Origin: DAIODI01 sp046349255
GTDB taxonomy: Bacteria; Pseudomonadota; Alphaproteobacteria; Rhizobiales; Aestuariivirgaceae
Reading direction: 5' to 3'
DNA length: 64,000 nucleotides
NCBI GenBank assembly: GCA_046349255.1
Contig: JAXMCR010000002.1
Coordinates: 682,001-746,000, forward strand
Shown: positions 17,639 to 26,069 of the stretch, in pieces
Position numbering within the stretch: position 1 is the first letter of the stretch
Layout: every line of letters begins with the position of its first letter
The notes under the pieces: model-generated
What the model was told of the DNA's origin: nothing
What the model saw: only the letters and a program-made list of their open reading frames with translations
The model's database searches: none
Translations under genes and position numbers: made by a program

Positions 17639-17665
17639 CGAAAAAACACGAGAAGGGCAGTCGTC

Positions 17666-19006
17666 ATGGCCAGGAAGCTTACCCGCTCCAACGCACACTT
17701 CGAGAAGGCGCTGACGCGGCTGCCGCTCGGAGTCGCCTCGAACTTCCGCTACTGGGGCGACGACCGCACCATCTACGTGAAGCGCGGCAAGGGCGGGCGC
17801 ACCTGGGACATCGACGACAACTGCTACGTCGACTACCGCCTCGGCTACGGCCCGGCGATCCTAGGCTATGCGGACGACCGCGTGGACGCGGCGGCGCGCG
17901 AAGGCATGGAAGTCGGCGGCGTGTTCGCGCTCTCGACCGAGCGCGAGTTCACGGTTGCCGAGCGCATCGCCAAGATGGTGCCCTCCGTCGATCTCGTGCG
18001 CTACTCGAACTCCGGCACCGAGGCCGTGATGGCGGGCCTGCGGCTGGCGCGCGCCTACACCGGCAAGGAATCCTACGTGCTGATCGAAGGGGCCTACCAC
18101 GGCCTGTTCGATGCGGCGCTGTGGATGAAGGACATGGGGAACTGGGACCCCCGCTCGAACGCCGACCCGGTGACCGTGCCCTACAGCCAGGGCGTGCCGC
18201 AGGTGACGAAGCAGCTCCTGCACCTCACGCCGATGAACGACCTGCAGCGGCTCGAGGACATCCTCCGGAAGCACGGCTCCGACATCGCCTGCCTCCTGAT
18301 CGAGCCGATCATGGGTAACTGCTGCGGCATCTCCGCGACGCCCGCGTTCGTGAAGGGCGCGCGCGAACTCTGCACGAAGTACGGCGTGCTGATGTTCATC
18401 GACGAGGTGAAGTCGGGCTTCCGCGTCGCCAAGGGCGGCGTGCAGGAGCTCTACGGCGTCGAGGCCGACATCTGCACCTTCGCCAAGGCCATGGGCAACG
18501 GCTACCCGATCGCCGTCGTCTGCGGCCGCGAGGAGATCATGCGCAAGTTCGGCAAGGGCGTCGCGCACGGCGGTACGTACACGGCGCATTCGGTGTCGCT
18601 TGCGGCGACCGACAAGTGTCTCGAGATCCTCGACGAGACGCCGGCGCTGGCGACGCTCGCCGCCTACGGCGAGAAGCTGAAGTCCGGCATGACGCAGATC
18701 CTCGACGCGCGCGGAATCATCCACTCCTTCGCCGGGCATTCCTCGATGTTCGGGCTGTTCTTCGCGCCCGAGCCGCCACGCGACTACCGCGCCTGGAAGC
18801 GCTCCGACTACGCGTTCTACGACACGATGGCCCATTACATCCAGGATGCCGGCGTGATCTGCGAACCCGACAGCCGCGAGCCGTGGTTCATGTGCGAGGC
18901 GCACGACGAGAGCTGCCTGAAGGACACGCTGAAGGCCTTCGAGCAGGCGGTCGACTTGACGCTCAAGGACGTACAGCCGAACCGCTTCCAGTCCGCCGCC
19001 GAGTAA
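17666..19006 (+). CDS. Class III PLP-dependent aminotransferase (glutamate-1-semialdehyde aminomutase-like)
   Basis: A 446-residue PLP enzyme. The SNSGTEAVMAGLRLARAYTG phosphate-binding block lies near residues 115-134, LMFIDEVKSGFRVAKGG contains the ring-contacting Asp, and CTFAKAMGNGYPIAVV contains the Schiff-base Lys. It resembles glutamate-1-semialdehyde aminomutases, but its clustering with amine oxidoreductases and a transporter argues for a catabolic transaminase. An AGAAGGG ribosome-binding site precedes the ATG at 17666; longer readings would cross the operators. It leads a tightly packed four-gene operon. Substrate unknown. Confidence 0.9.
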   Translation: MARKLTRSNAHFEKALTRLPLGVASNFRYWGDDRTIYVKRGKGGRTWDIDDNCYVDYRLGYGPAILGYADDRVDAAAREGMEVGGVFALSTEREFTVAERIAKMVPSVDLVRYSNSGTEAVMAGLRLARAYTGKESYVLIEGAYHGLFDAALWMKDMGNWDPRSNADPVTVPYSQGVPQVTKQLLHLTPMNDLQRLEDILRKHGSDIACLLIEPIMGNCCGISATPAFVKGARELCTKYGVLMFIDEVKSGFRVAKGGVQELYGVEADICTFAKAMGNGYPIAVVCGREEIMRKFGKGVAHGGTYTAHSVSLAATDKCLEILDETPALATLAAYGEKLKSGMTQILDARGIIHSFAGHSSMFGLFFAPEPPRDYRAWKRSDYAFYDTMAHYIQDAGVICEPDSREPWFMCEAHDESCLKDTLKAFEQAVDLTLKDVQPNRFQSAAE

Positions 19007-19016
19007 GCGCACCGAC

Positions 19017-20633
19017 ATGTCCCGCTACGACGCCGTCATCATCGGGGCCGGCCACAACGGACTCGTGACCGCCGCCTACCTCGCGAAGGCCGGGCTCAAA
19101 GTCTGCGTGGTCGAGAAGAACGACTGGATCGGCGGCGCCACAACGTCGCGCTCGCACTATCCGGGGATCGTCTACTCGAACTGCTCCTACGTGTGCTCGC
19201 TCCTGCGCCCCGAGATCATGCGCGATCTCGACCTGCCGCGGCACGGGCTGCAGGTGATCCCCTACGAGGGCGGCGCCGTGCTGACGCGCGACGGCGGCTA
19301 CCTCGCGACCTACCGCGACCACGAGGCGAACCGCCGCGAGATCGCGCGCTTCTCGGCACGCGACGCGGAAGCCTACGACCGCTACGCCCGCGACGTGCTG
19401 CGCCAGTGTCGTTTCATCCGCCCGCTGCTGATGCGCGCCCCGCCCGACCCGACGTCATTCAATCCGCGCGACGTGCAGGAACTGCTGTTCCTCGGCAAGC
19501 ACTTCTGGGGCCTCTCCGAGATGGAGATGTACGACACGGTGCGGTTCTGGACGATGTCCATCTCCGACTTCCTCGACGAGTATTTCGAGACCGACGTCGT
19601 GAAGGCGTACCTCTCGGTCTCCGGCATCATCGGGACCGCGCTCGGGCCGATGTCGCCGGGCTCTGCCTACGTGTTGCTCCACCATTACATGGGCGAGGTC
19701 GACGGCAACGTCGGCGCCTGGGGCTACGCACGCGGCGGCATGGGGTCGGTGTCGAAGTCGCTCGCCTCGGCGTTCCAATCGTTCGGCGGCGAGATCCGCA
19801 CCGGCCACGGGGTCGACCGGGTGCTGGTGACGGGCGGCCGTGCGACCGGCGTGGTACTCGACAACGGCGACGAGGTGCATGCGCCGCTCGTCGTCTCCTC
19901 GGCGGACGTCAAGCGCACGTTCCTGAAGCTCGTCGAGGAGAAGGACCTGCCGAACGAGTTCCTCGATCGCGTAAAGCGCTTCAAGATCCGCGGCTCGTCC
20001 GGCAAGGTGAACATCGCGCTCGACGGGCTGCCGAAGTTCCCGGCGCTGCCCGACGACTCGCCCTGCTATCGCGGCGATCTCCACTTTACCGACACGGTCG
20101 AGCGCATGGAGCGCGCCTACGACGACTGGAAGGCCGGTACGTGGTCGCGTGACCCGTTCCTCGACATGATGATCCCGACCACCATCGACCCGACGATGGC
20201 GCCGCCGGGCAAGCACTTCATGAGCTGCTTCGTGCAGTACTGCCCGCCGAAGATCGGCGGCCAGGAGTGGACGGATGCCAACCGTGACGGTTTCGCCAAG
20301 GCCGTGATCGACCAGATCGCTTCGTATTCGCCGAACTTCAAGGACCTGATCCTCCACATGGAGGTGCGGACGCCGCGCGAACTCGAGGCGGAGGTGGGCC
20401 TCACCGAGGGCAACATCTTCCAGGGCGAACTGACGTTCGACCAGCTGCTGTTCAACCGGCCGGTGCCGGGCTATGCGAAGTACCGTTCGCCGGTGAAGGG
20501 CCTGTGGATGTGCGGCTCCTCCACGCACCCGGGCGGCGGCGTGATGGGCGCGCCGGGACGCAACGCGGCGGCGGAGATCCTCCTCGAGCTGAAAAAGCCC
20601 TCCGGCATGAGCGAACCCTATGCCGTCGTCTGA
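19017..20633 (+). CDS. FAD-dependent oxidoreductase, phytoene-desaturase-like (COG1233), copy 1
   Basis: A 538-residue flavoprotein. The N-terminal dinucleotide fold is AVIIGAGHNGLVTAAYLAKA (residues 5-24), followed by VVEKNDWIGGA; the C-terminal FAD-closing block is LWMCGSSTHPGGGVMGAPG. This is the CrtI/amine-oxidase superfamily. No carotenoid genes lie nearby, so a carotenoid role is unlikely. It starts 10 bp after the aminotransferase gene and overlaps the next flavoprotein gene by 14 nt, which suggests the two flavoproteins are made together and may form a complex. Confidence 0.88.
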   Translation: MSRYDAVIIGAGHNGLVTAAYLAKAGLKVCVVEKNDWIGGATTSRSHYPGIVYSNCSYVCSLLRPEIMRDLDLPRHGLQVIPYEGGAVLTRDGGYLATYRDHEANRREIARFSARDAEAYDRYARDVLRQCRFIRPLLMRAPPDPTSFNPRDVQELLFLGKHFWGLSEMEMYDTVRFWTMSISDFLDEYFETDVVKAYLSVSGIIGTALGPMSPGSAYVLLHHYMGEVDGNVGAWGYARGGMGSVSKSLASAFQSFGGEIRTGHGVDRVLVTGGRATGVVLDNGDEVHAPLVVSSADVKRTFLKLVEEKDLPNEFLDRVKRFKIRGSSGKVNIALDGLPKFPALPDDSPCYRGDLHFTDTVERMERAYDDWKAGTWSRDPFLDMMIPTTIDPTMAPPGKHFMSCFVQYCPPKIGGQEWTDANRDGFAKAVIDQIASYSPNFKDLILHMEVRTPRELEAEVGLTEGNIFQGELTFDQLLFNRPVPGYAKYRSPVKGLWMCGSSTHPGGGVMGAPGRNAAAEILLELKKPSGMSEPYAVV

Positions 20634-22176
20634 TGTGATCGTCATCGGGGCCGGCGTGAACGGCCTTGCGGCGGCGCTGAAGCTCGCCCGCGCCGGGCGC
20701 GCGGTCACCGTCGTCGAGGCGCAGCCCTATGTCGGCGGCGCCGCCGTCATGGGTGCGATCGCGCCGAACTTCCGCGTGCCGCACATCGCGCATCTCGTGA
20801 ACCAGATCGATCCGCGCATCGCCGACGACCTGCCGCGTGACGCGTTCGTCGCGGTGCCGTCCGTTGCGCTCGGGCTCGACGGCAGGCACATCGCGCTCGA
20901 GGGCGTGTTCGGGTCTTCGCTGTCGGGCGACGTGCCCGCGGGTGAGGCACAGCGGTGGGCGAAACTGCGCGCCACGCTGCTGCGCCATTCGGGCGTGATT
21001 GCCGGGTTCCGCACCGAACTGCCGCCGCGGCTCGGCGCCGGGGCTTCGCGCGGCGACTACATGACGCTCGGCAAGCTCGGCTTCGCGATCCGCCGCCTCG
21101 GCCGAGACGACATGCGCGAGTTCCTGCGCCTCATCCTGATCAACGTCGCCGACGTTCTCGAGGAGGAACTCACCGACGACCGCCTGCGCGGGCTCCTCGC
21201 CTTCGACGCGACGCTCGGCAGCCACACGGGGCCGCGCTCGCCGAACTCGCTGATGAACCTCTGGTACAGGCTTTCAGGCCAGGTGCTGGGCGAACGCGGT
21301 GCGCTCGTCGCACCCCGCAACGGCATCGGCTCCATCGCCCAGGCGCTGGCCGCAGGCGTCAAGGCGGCGGGGAGCGAGGTGCGCACCGGCGCGCCCGTGG
21401 CCCGCATCGACGTCGACAACGACCGCGTGACCGGCGTGACGCTGGAGAGTGGGGAACGCTTGTCGGCACCGCTCGTCGTCTCGGCGGCCGCGCCGCAGCC
21501 GACGCTCCTGAAGCTCCTCGGCACGCGCCATCTCGACACCGACACGGTGCGCCGCGTCCAGGCGATCCGCGCGCGCGGCAACGCGGCGAAGCTGCACCTC
21601 GCGCTGGAGGGCTTGCCGGCGTTCCGGGGGCTCGATCCCTCGAAGGCCGGGGCGCGGCTCGTCATCGCTCCGTCCATCGACCATGTGGAGCGCGCCTTCA
21701 ACCCGGCGAAGTACGGCGAGTTCTCGGGGGAGCCGGTGATGGAGATCACGATTCCTTCCGTGCACGACCAGACGCTGGCGCCTTCGGGCAAGCACGTGCT
21801 CTCGGCCATCGTTCAGTATGCGCCCTATCGCCTGAAGGGCGGCTGGGAGAAGGGCCGCAAGGCATTCCTCAAGACCTGCATGGAAACGCTCGAGGCCTAC
21901 GCGCCGGGCATCGGCAAGCAGGTGGTCGCTTCGGATCTGCTGACGCCGCTGGACCTTGAACAGCGCTTCGGGCTGCCGGGCGGCCAGTGGCATCACGCGG
22001 AACTGGCGATCGAGCAACTCTTCATGCTGCGGCCCGCGCCGGGTCTCGCCCGCTACCGCACACCGGTCGAGGGACTGTGGCTCGCCTCGGCGGGCACCCA
22101 TCCGGGCGGCGGCGTTTCGGGCACGCCGGGGATCAACGCGGCGGAAGCGATCATCCGGGCGGGAGGCAGGCGATGA
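20620..22176 (+). CDS. FAD-dependent oxidoreductase, phytoene-desaturase-like (COG1233), copy 2
   Basis: A 518-residue paralogue of the preceding protein. The Rossmann motif is VIVIGAGVNGLAAALKLARA (residues 6-25), then VVEAQPYVGGAA, and the C-terminal block is LWLASAGTHPGGGVSGTPG. Both copies keep the FAD-binding ends but differ in between. Its stop overlaps the ATG of the GcvT-like gene. A flavin amine oxidase coupled to a GcvT-like protein recalls sarcosine and dimethylglycine oxidases, where the GcvT-type domain captures the one-carbon unit on tetrahydrofolate; that parallel is inferred. Confidence 0.88.
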   Translation: MPSSDVIVIGAGVNGLAAALKLARAGRAVTVVEAQPYVGGAAVMGAIAPNFRVPHIAHLVNQIDPRIADDLPRDAFVAVPSVALGLDGRHIALEGVFGSSLSGDVPAGEAQRWAKLRATLLRHSGVIAGFRTELPPRLGAGASRGDYMTLGKLGFAIRRLGRDDMREFLRLILINVADVLEEELTDDRLRGLLAFDATLGSHTGPRSPNSLMNLWYRLSGQVLGERGALVAPRNGIGSIAQALAAGVKAAGSEVRTGAPVARIDVDNDRVTGVTLESGERLSAPLVVSAAAPQPTLLKLLGTRHLDTDTVRRVQAIRARGNAAKLHLALEGLPAFRGLDPSKAGARLVIAPSIDHVERAFNPAKYGEFSGEPVMEITIPSVHDQTLAPSGKHVLSAIVQYAPYRLKGGWEKGRKAFLKTCMETLEAYAPGIGKQVVASDLLTPLDLEQRFGLPGGQWHHAELAIEQLFMLRPAPGLARYRTPVEGLWLASAGTHPGGGVSGTPGINAAEAIIRAGGRR

Positions 22177-23375
22177 GCGGCGACAAGCTTCATTTCCGCA
22201 CGCCGCTCGAGGAATCGCCCTTCCATTCGCGGCTCGCTCTCCTCAACAAGCGCCACGAGTGGGCGCCGTGGGCGGGCTACGTCAGCGCGCTGAGCTTCGG
22301 CGACGTGACGGCGGAGTACACCGCGATCCGCAACGCGTCGTCCGTGTACGATCTGACGCCGATGGTGAAGTACGCGATCGAGGGCAAGGACGCCGAAGCC
22401 TACCTCAACCGCCTCACCGTGCGCGACGTGGGCAAGCTGCAGCCGGGCAGCGTGCACTACACCGTGTGGTGCGACGGCGACGGCAAGGTGCTCGACGACG
22501 GCACGCTGTTCCGGCTCGCACCGGACCGCTTCCGGCTGTGCTGCCAGGAGCGGCATCTGCCGTGGCTCCTCGATTCGGCCGCAGGGTTCGACGTGTCGGT
22601 GCGCGAGGTGACGGCGGAGATCGCCGCGCTGTCGCTGCAGGGACCGACCTCGTTCGCCGTGCTCGAGGCGATCGGGCTCGGTGCATTGCGCGACCTGAAG
22701 CCGTTCCGAATGGCGAGCGGGAAGGCGGGTAAGGCCGGGGAGATCCTCGTGTCGCGCACCGGGTTCACTGGCGATCTCGGCTACGAGCTGTGGACCACGC
22801 CGGACAAGGCGCTGGCGCTGTGGGACCTCGTGTTCGACAAGGGCCGCCCGCACGGCGTGCGCGCCATCGGCTCCTCGGCGCTGAACATGGCGCGCATCGA
22901 GGCGGGATTCATCATCACCAACCTGGATTTCATCGCGGGCGAGCAGGCGCTCCGGCAGAATCGCCGCCGGTCGCCGTACGAACTGTCGCTCGGCTGGATG
23001 ATCGACTTCGCCAAGGGCCACTTCAACGGCCGCCGCGCGCTGCTGGAAGAAAAGGCGAAGGGCGGCGGCAAGTGGGCGCTGGTCGGCCTCGACGTCGACG
23101 GCAACATCCCGGCCGACCACGCGCTGATCTACTCGGCCAAGAAGCGCGAGGTCGGGCACGTGACGGCGGCGATCTGGTCGCCGTCGGCGAAGCGGAACAT
23201 CGCGCTGGCGCTGCTCGAACGCCCCTACGACGCGGAGCGCTCAGGCGATCTGTGGGCGGAGATCTACGCCGAGCGCGAACTCGAGTACGCGAAGATGATG
23301 GTGCGTGTACGGATCACGCCGCGCCCGTTCTTCGACCCGCCGCGCCGCAAGGCAACGCCGCCGGGCATGTTCTGA
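22173..23375 (+). CDS. GcvT-like aminomethyltransferase/folate-dependent demethylase
   Basis: A 400-residue protein of the glycine-cleavage T-protein fold. Markers are ASSVYDLTPMVKYAIEGKDA near residue 50, SLQGPTSFAVLEAIG near 150, the SRTGFTGDLGYELW folate-binding stretch near 195, and ARIEAGFIITNLDF. The family moves methyl or methylene groups to tetrahydrofolate; members include GcvT, DmdA (DMSP demethylase) and domains of sarcosine/dimethylglycine oxidases. The rest of the glycine cleavage system is absent here, so this is probably a dedicated demethylase partner of the flavoproteins. The ATG overlaps the preceding stop (ATGA). Confidence 0.88.
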   Translation: MSGDKLHFRTPLEESPFHSRLALLNKRHEWAPWAGYVSALSFGDVTAEYTAIRNASSVYDLTPMVKYAIEGKDAEAYLNRLTVRDVGKLQPGSVHYTVWCDGDGKVLDDGTLFRLAPDRFRLCCQERHLPWLLDSAAGFDVSVREVTAEIAALSLQGPTSFAVLEAIGLGALRDLKPFRMASGKAGKAGEILVSRTGFTGDLGYELWTTPDKALALWDLVFDKGRPHGVRAIGSSALNMARIEAGFIITNLDFIAGEQALRQNRRRSPYELSLGWMIDFAKGHFNGRRALLEEKAKGGGKWALVGLDVDGNIPADHALIYSAKKREVGHVTAAIWSPSAKRNIALALLERPYDAERSGDLWAEIYAERELEYAKMMVRVRITPRPFFDPPRRKATPPGMF

Positions 23376-23385
23376 CCCTCCATAC

Positions 23386-23413
23386 AAAAACCCCGGGGCG
23401 CGAACCCCGGGGT
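23386..23413 (-). terminator. Intrinsic terminator of the BA14K-type gene
   Basis: On the minus strand ACCCCGGGG pairs with CCCCGGGGT around a 6-nt loop, then TTTTTG follows (A's at 23386-23390). It lies about 20 nt after the stop at 23436 and between convergent genes, so the stem may also serve the GcvT-like gene. Confidence 0.8.
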
Positions 23414-23435
23414 GATCAGTGTGGTGAATTCCAGC

Positions 23436-24146
23436 TCAGTACGGGCCGCGGCACTGGTAGCGCACGCCGCCCTTGCCGACGAACGTGTTCGTGCGGGCGT
23501 CGTACGTGCGGTAGTGCGCACGGCACCACGCGACGTGGCCACCGCCCTGGTAGACGGGCGCGTTGTAGCCGTAGCCATAGGGCGAGCCGTTGTAGCCGTA
23601 GGGCGAATAGTAGTAGCCGGTGTCCCAGTAACCGGGGGTCGCCCACCCGATCGCGATGCCGGGGCCCCAGTAACCGGCGCCCCAGCCGGGATACCCCCAG
23701 CCGCCGCCCCAGCCCCAGCCGGGACCGTACCAGCCGCCGCCGTGCCAGTGGCCATTGTTCCAGTGGCCATTGTTCCAATGACCACCATTCCAGTGGCCGC
23801 CGTTCCAATGGCCGCCGTTCCACCCGCCCGGGCCACCGGCCCAATGGCCGCCCCCCGGTCGCGGGCCGCCGCCCCAGCCGCCGGGTCCGCCATGGTACCC
23901 TCCGGGGCCGCCGTGATAGCCACCGCCCCAGCCGCCGCCACCGCCGTGCGGAACGTACATCGGGCCGCCGCCCATGTGGCCGCCGCCGAAGCCGCCGCGC
24001 ACCTGGATGATATCCGAGGTGCCCGCCATCTGGGGCATCGCCACCTTCGGCGCGACGATCGCCGCCGAAGCCGGCATCACCGGGGCGGCGCACGCCAGGA
24101 CCCCGGCAAACACACCGCCGATCAGGCGGGCAAATGTCTGGTTCAT
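23436..24146 (-). CDS. Secreted Gly/His/Trp-rich BA14K-like protein
   Basis: A 236-residue exported protein. A signal peptide (about residues 1-29, cleavage near ASA) is followed by a low-complexity region of Gly-rich repeats; residues ~110-140 hold repeated GGHWN/NNGHW units. The C-terminus has AWCRAHYRTYDARTNTFVG with a final Cys-Arg, matching the BA14K family motif (Brucella 14-kDa immunoreactive protein relatives). The function is unknown to me; the His/Trp/Tyr-rich repeats could bind metal or the cell surface. It is a single gene with its own terminator. Confidence 0.82.
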   Translation of the reverse strand: MNQTFARLIGGVFAGVLACAAPVMPASAAIVAPKVAMPQMAGTSDIIQVRGGFGGGHMGGGPMYVPHGGGGGWGGGYHGGPGGYHGGPGGWGGGPRPGGGHWAGGPGGWNGGHWNGGHWNGGHWNNGHWNNGHWHGGGWYGPGWGWGGGWGYPGWGAGYWGPGIAIGWATPGYWDTGYYYSPYGYNGSPYGYGYNAPVYQGGGHVAWCRAHYRTYDARTNTFVGKGGVRYQCRGPY

Positions 24147-24297
24147 CGAAGAACCTCCGTTATGCGTTCACGCCCACGCGGCGTTCGGCGAAGCTATATG
24201 GGGACGCGGTGTCGCGTTTCATGGGCAGTTCCGCCCGTTAAACGTGTTCTTTTTGCAATGCTCCGTTTCGACCCGGCAAGATCGTTGTTCATCTAGC

Positions 24298-24330
24298 GTT
24301 CATTGACGGTGAACAACCACGGCGTATAAA
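24298..24330 (+). promoter_or_regulatory. gap promoter with overlapping palindrome
   Basis: TTGACG (24303-24308) and TATAAA (24325-24330), with a 16-bp spacer, form a good sigma-70-type promoter before gap. The -35 box lies inside the inverted repeat GTTCATTGACGGTGAAC (24298-24314), a possible operator. A further TTGTTCA lies just upstream (24284-24290). Confidence 0.55.
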
Positions 24331-24371
24331 GCGCCCACCCCGCGAAAGGTTCGTTCAGAAGGAGACGTTTC

Positions 24372-25379
24372 ATGGCTGTCAGGATTGCGATCAACGGTTT
24401 CGGGCGCATCGGGCGCAACGTCCTGCGGGCGATCGTCGAATCCGGCAGGACCGACCTCGAGGTCGTGGGCATCAACGATCTCGGCCCGGTCGAGACCAAC
24501 GCGCATCTCCTGCGTTTCGATTCCGTGCACGGACGGTTCCCCTACGAGGTGAAGGTCGAGGGCGACTCGATCGTGGTGAAGGGCCAGAAGATCCGCGTCA
24601 CCGCCGTCAAGAATCCGGCCGAGCTTCCGTGGAAGGAGCTCAAGGTCGACATCGCGATGGAGTGCACCGGCATCTTCACCTCGAAAGACAAGGCCTCCGC
24701 CCACCTGACCGCCGGGGCGAAGCGCGTCCTCGTCTCGGCGCCCGCCGACGGCGCCGACCTCACCGTCGTCTATGGCGTCAACCACGACAAGCTGACGGCC
24801 GACCACATGGTCGTCTCGAACGCCTCGTGCACCACGAACTGCCTCGCCCCGGTCGCCAAGGTGCTGAACGAGACGGTCGGCATCGAGAAGGGCTTCATGA
24901 CGACGGTGCACGCCTACACCGGCGACCAGCCGACGCTCGACACGATGCACAAGGACCTCTACCGCGCCCGCGCGGCGGCGATGTCGATGATCCCGACCTC
25001 GACGGGCGCGGCGAAGGCGGTCGGCCTCGTGCTGCCCGAGCTCAAGGGCAAGCTCGACGGCGTCGCGATCCGTGTGCCGACGCCGAACGTCTCGGTCGTC
25101 GACCTCAAGATCGTGGCGAAGAAGGCGACGAGCGCCGAGGAGATCAACGCCGCCATGCAGCGCGCCGCCGCGCAGTCGCTGAAGGGCATCCTCAACGTCA
25201 CCGCCCAGCCCAACGTGTCGATCGACTTCAATCACGACCCGCACTCCTCGACCTTCGCGCTCGACCAGACGAAGGTGATGGACGGGTCGCTCGTGCGCGT
25301 GCTCTCCTGGTACGACAACGAGTGGGGATTCTCGAACCGCATGTGCGACACCGCCGCGGCGATGGGCAAGCTTCTCTGA
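24372..25379 (+). CDS. gap: Type I glyceraldehyde-3-phosphate dehydrogenase
   Basis: A 335-residue enzyme interconverting glyceraldehyde-3-phosphate and 1,3-bisphosphoglycerate. INGFGRIGRNVLRA (residues 7-20) binds NAD(P), SNASCTTNCLAP contains the catalytic Cys, and SWYDNEWGFSNRM closes the protein. Length is normal. A strong AAGGAG ribosome-binding site and a sigma-70-type promoter precede it. It is followed 5 bp later by rpe, so glycolytic/gluconeogenic and pentose phosphate steps are co-transcribed. Confidence 0.97.
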   Translation: MAVRIAINGFGRIGRNVLRAIVESGRTDLEVVGINDLGPVETNAHLLRFDSVHGRFPYEVKVEGDSIVVKGQKIRVTAVKNPAELPWKELKVDIAMECTGIFTSKDKASAHLTAGAKRVLVSAPADGADLTVVYGVNHDKLTADHMVVSNASCTTNCLAPVAKVLNETVGIEKGFMTTVHAYTGDQPTLDTMHKDLYRARAAAMSMIPTSTGAAKAVGLVLPELKGKLDGVAIRVPTPNVSVVDLKIVAKKATSAEEINAAMQRAAAQSLKGILNVTAQPNVSIDFNHDPHSSTFALDQTKVMDGSLVRVLSWYDNEWGFSNRMCDTAAAMGKLL

Positions 25380-25384
25380 CCACC

Positions 25385-26053
25385 ATGACGGCGCGCCCGG
25401 TCCTCGTCGCTCCCTCGATCCTGTCGGCCGACTTCGCGCGGCTCGGCGAGGAGGTGGCCGCGATCGACCGGGCGGGCTGCGACTGGGTGCACGTCGACGT
25501 GATGGACGGCCACTTCGTGCCGAACATCACGATCGGCCCGATCGTCGTGCAGGCCATTCGTCCGCATACGAAGAAGATCCTCGACGTCCACCTGATGATC
25601 TCGCCGTGCGATCCCTACATCGAGGCGTTCGCAAAGGCCGGGAGCGACATCATCACCGTGCATGCGGAAGCGGGCAACCACCTCGACCGCTCACTCCAGA
25701 TGATCCGGTCGCTGGGCAAGAAGGCCGGCGTCTCGCTCAATCCGGCGAGCCCGATCAGCCTCATCGAGCATGTGCTCGACCGCGTCGATCTCGTGCTCCT
25801 GATGACGGTGAACCCGGGCTTCGGCGGCCAGTCCTACATCGAGGCGATGACGCCCAAGATCGCCGCCGCGCGACAGCTCATCGGCAGCCGGCCGATCCAC
25901 CTCGAGGTCGACGGCGGCATCACTCCGAAGACGGCGGGCGAGGTGATCCGCGCCGGTGCAGACGTGCTGGTCGCAGGCTCGGCCGTCTTCAATGGCCACG
26001 GCGGCGAAACGCTCTATGCGAAGAACATCGCCGCGCTGAAGGCCGCGGCCTGA
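25385..26053 (+). CDS. rpe: Ribulose-phosphate 3-epimerase
   Basis: A 222-residue TIM-barrel enzyme interconverting ribulose-5-phosphate and xylulose-5-phosphate. Signatures are APSILSADFARLGEEV (residues 9-24), HVDVMDGHFVPNITIGP with metal-binding His/Asp, LMTVNPGFGGQSYI and LEVDGGI. Only 5 bp separates it from gap, which suggests a two-gene operon ending where the convergent recR gene ends. Confidence 0.96.
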   Translation: MTARPVLVAPSILSADFARLGEEVAAIDRAGCDWVHVDVMDGHFVPNITIGPIVVQAIRPHTKKILDVHLMISPCDPYIEAFAKAGSDIITVHAEAGNHLDRSLQMIRSLGKKAGVSLNPASPISLIEHVLDRVDLVLLMTVNPGFGGQSYIEAMTPKIAAARQLIGSRPIHLEVDGGITPKTAGEVIRAGADVLVAGSAVFNGHGGETLYAKNIAALKAAA

Positions 26054-26069
26054 ACCCGATCAAGCTGTT

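Noticed and set aside
19017..22176. Carotenoid desaturase genes
   Set aside because: They have the CrtI-type fold, but no phytoene synthase or other carotenoid genes are near, and context is amine catabolism.
23736..23821. Short nucleotide repeats in the BA14K-like gene as a CRISPR or mobile-element trace
   Set aside because: They are in frame and simply encode repeated Gly-His-Trp-Asn units of the protein.
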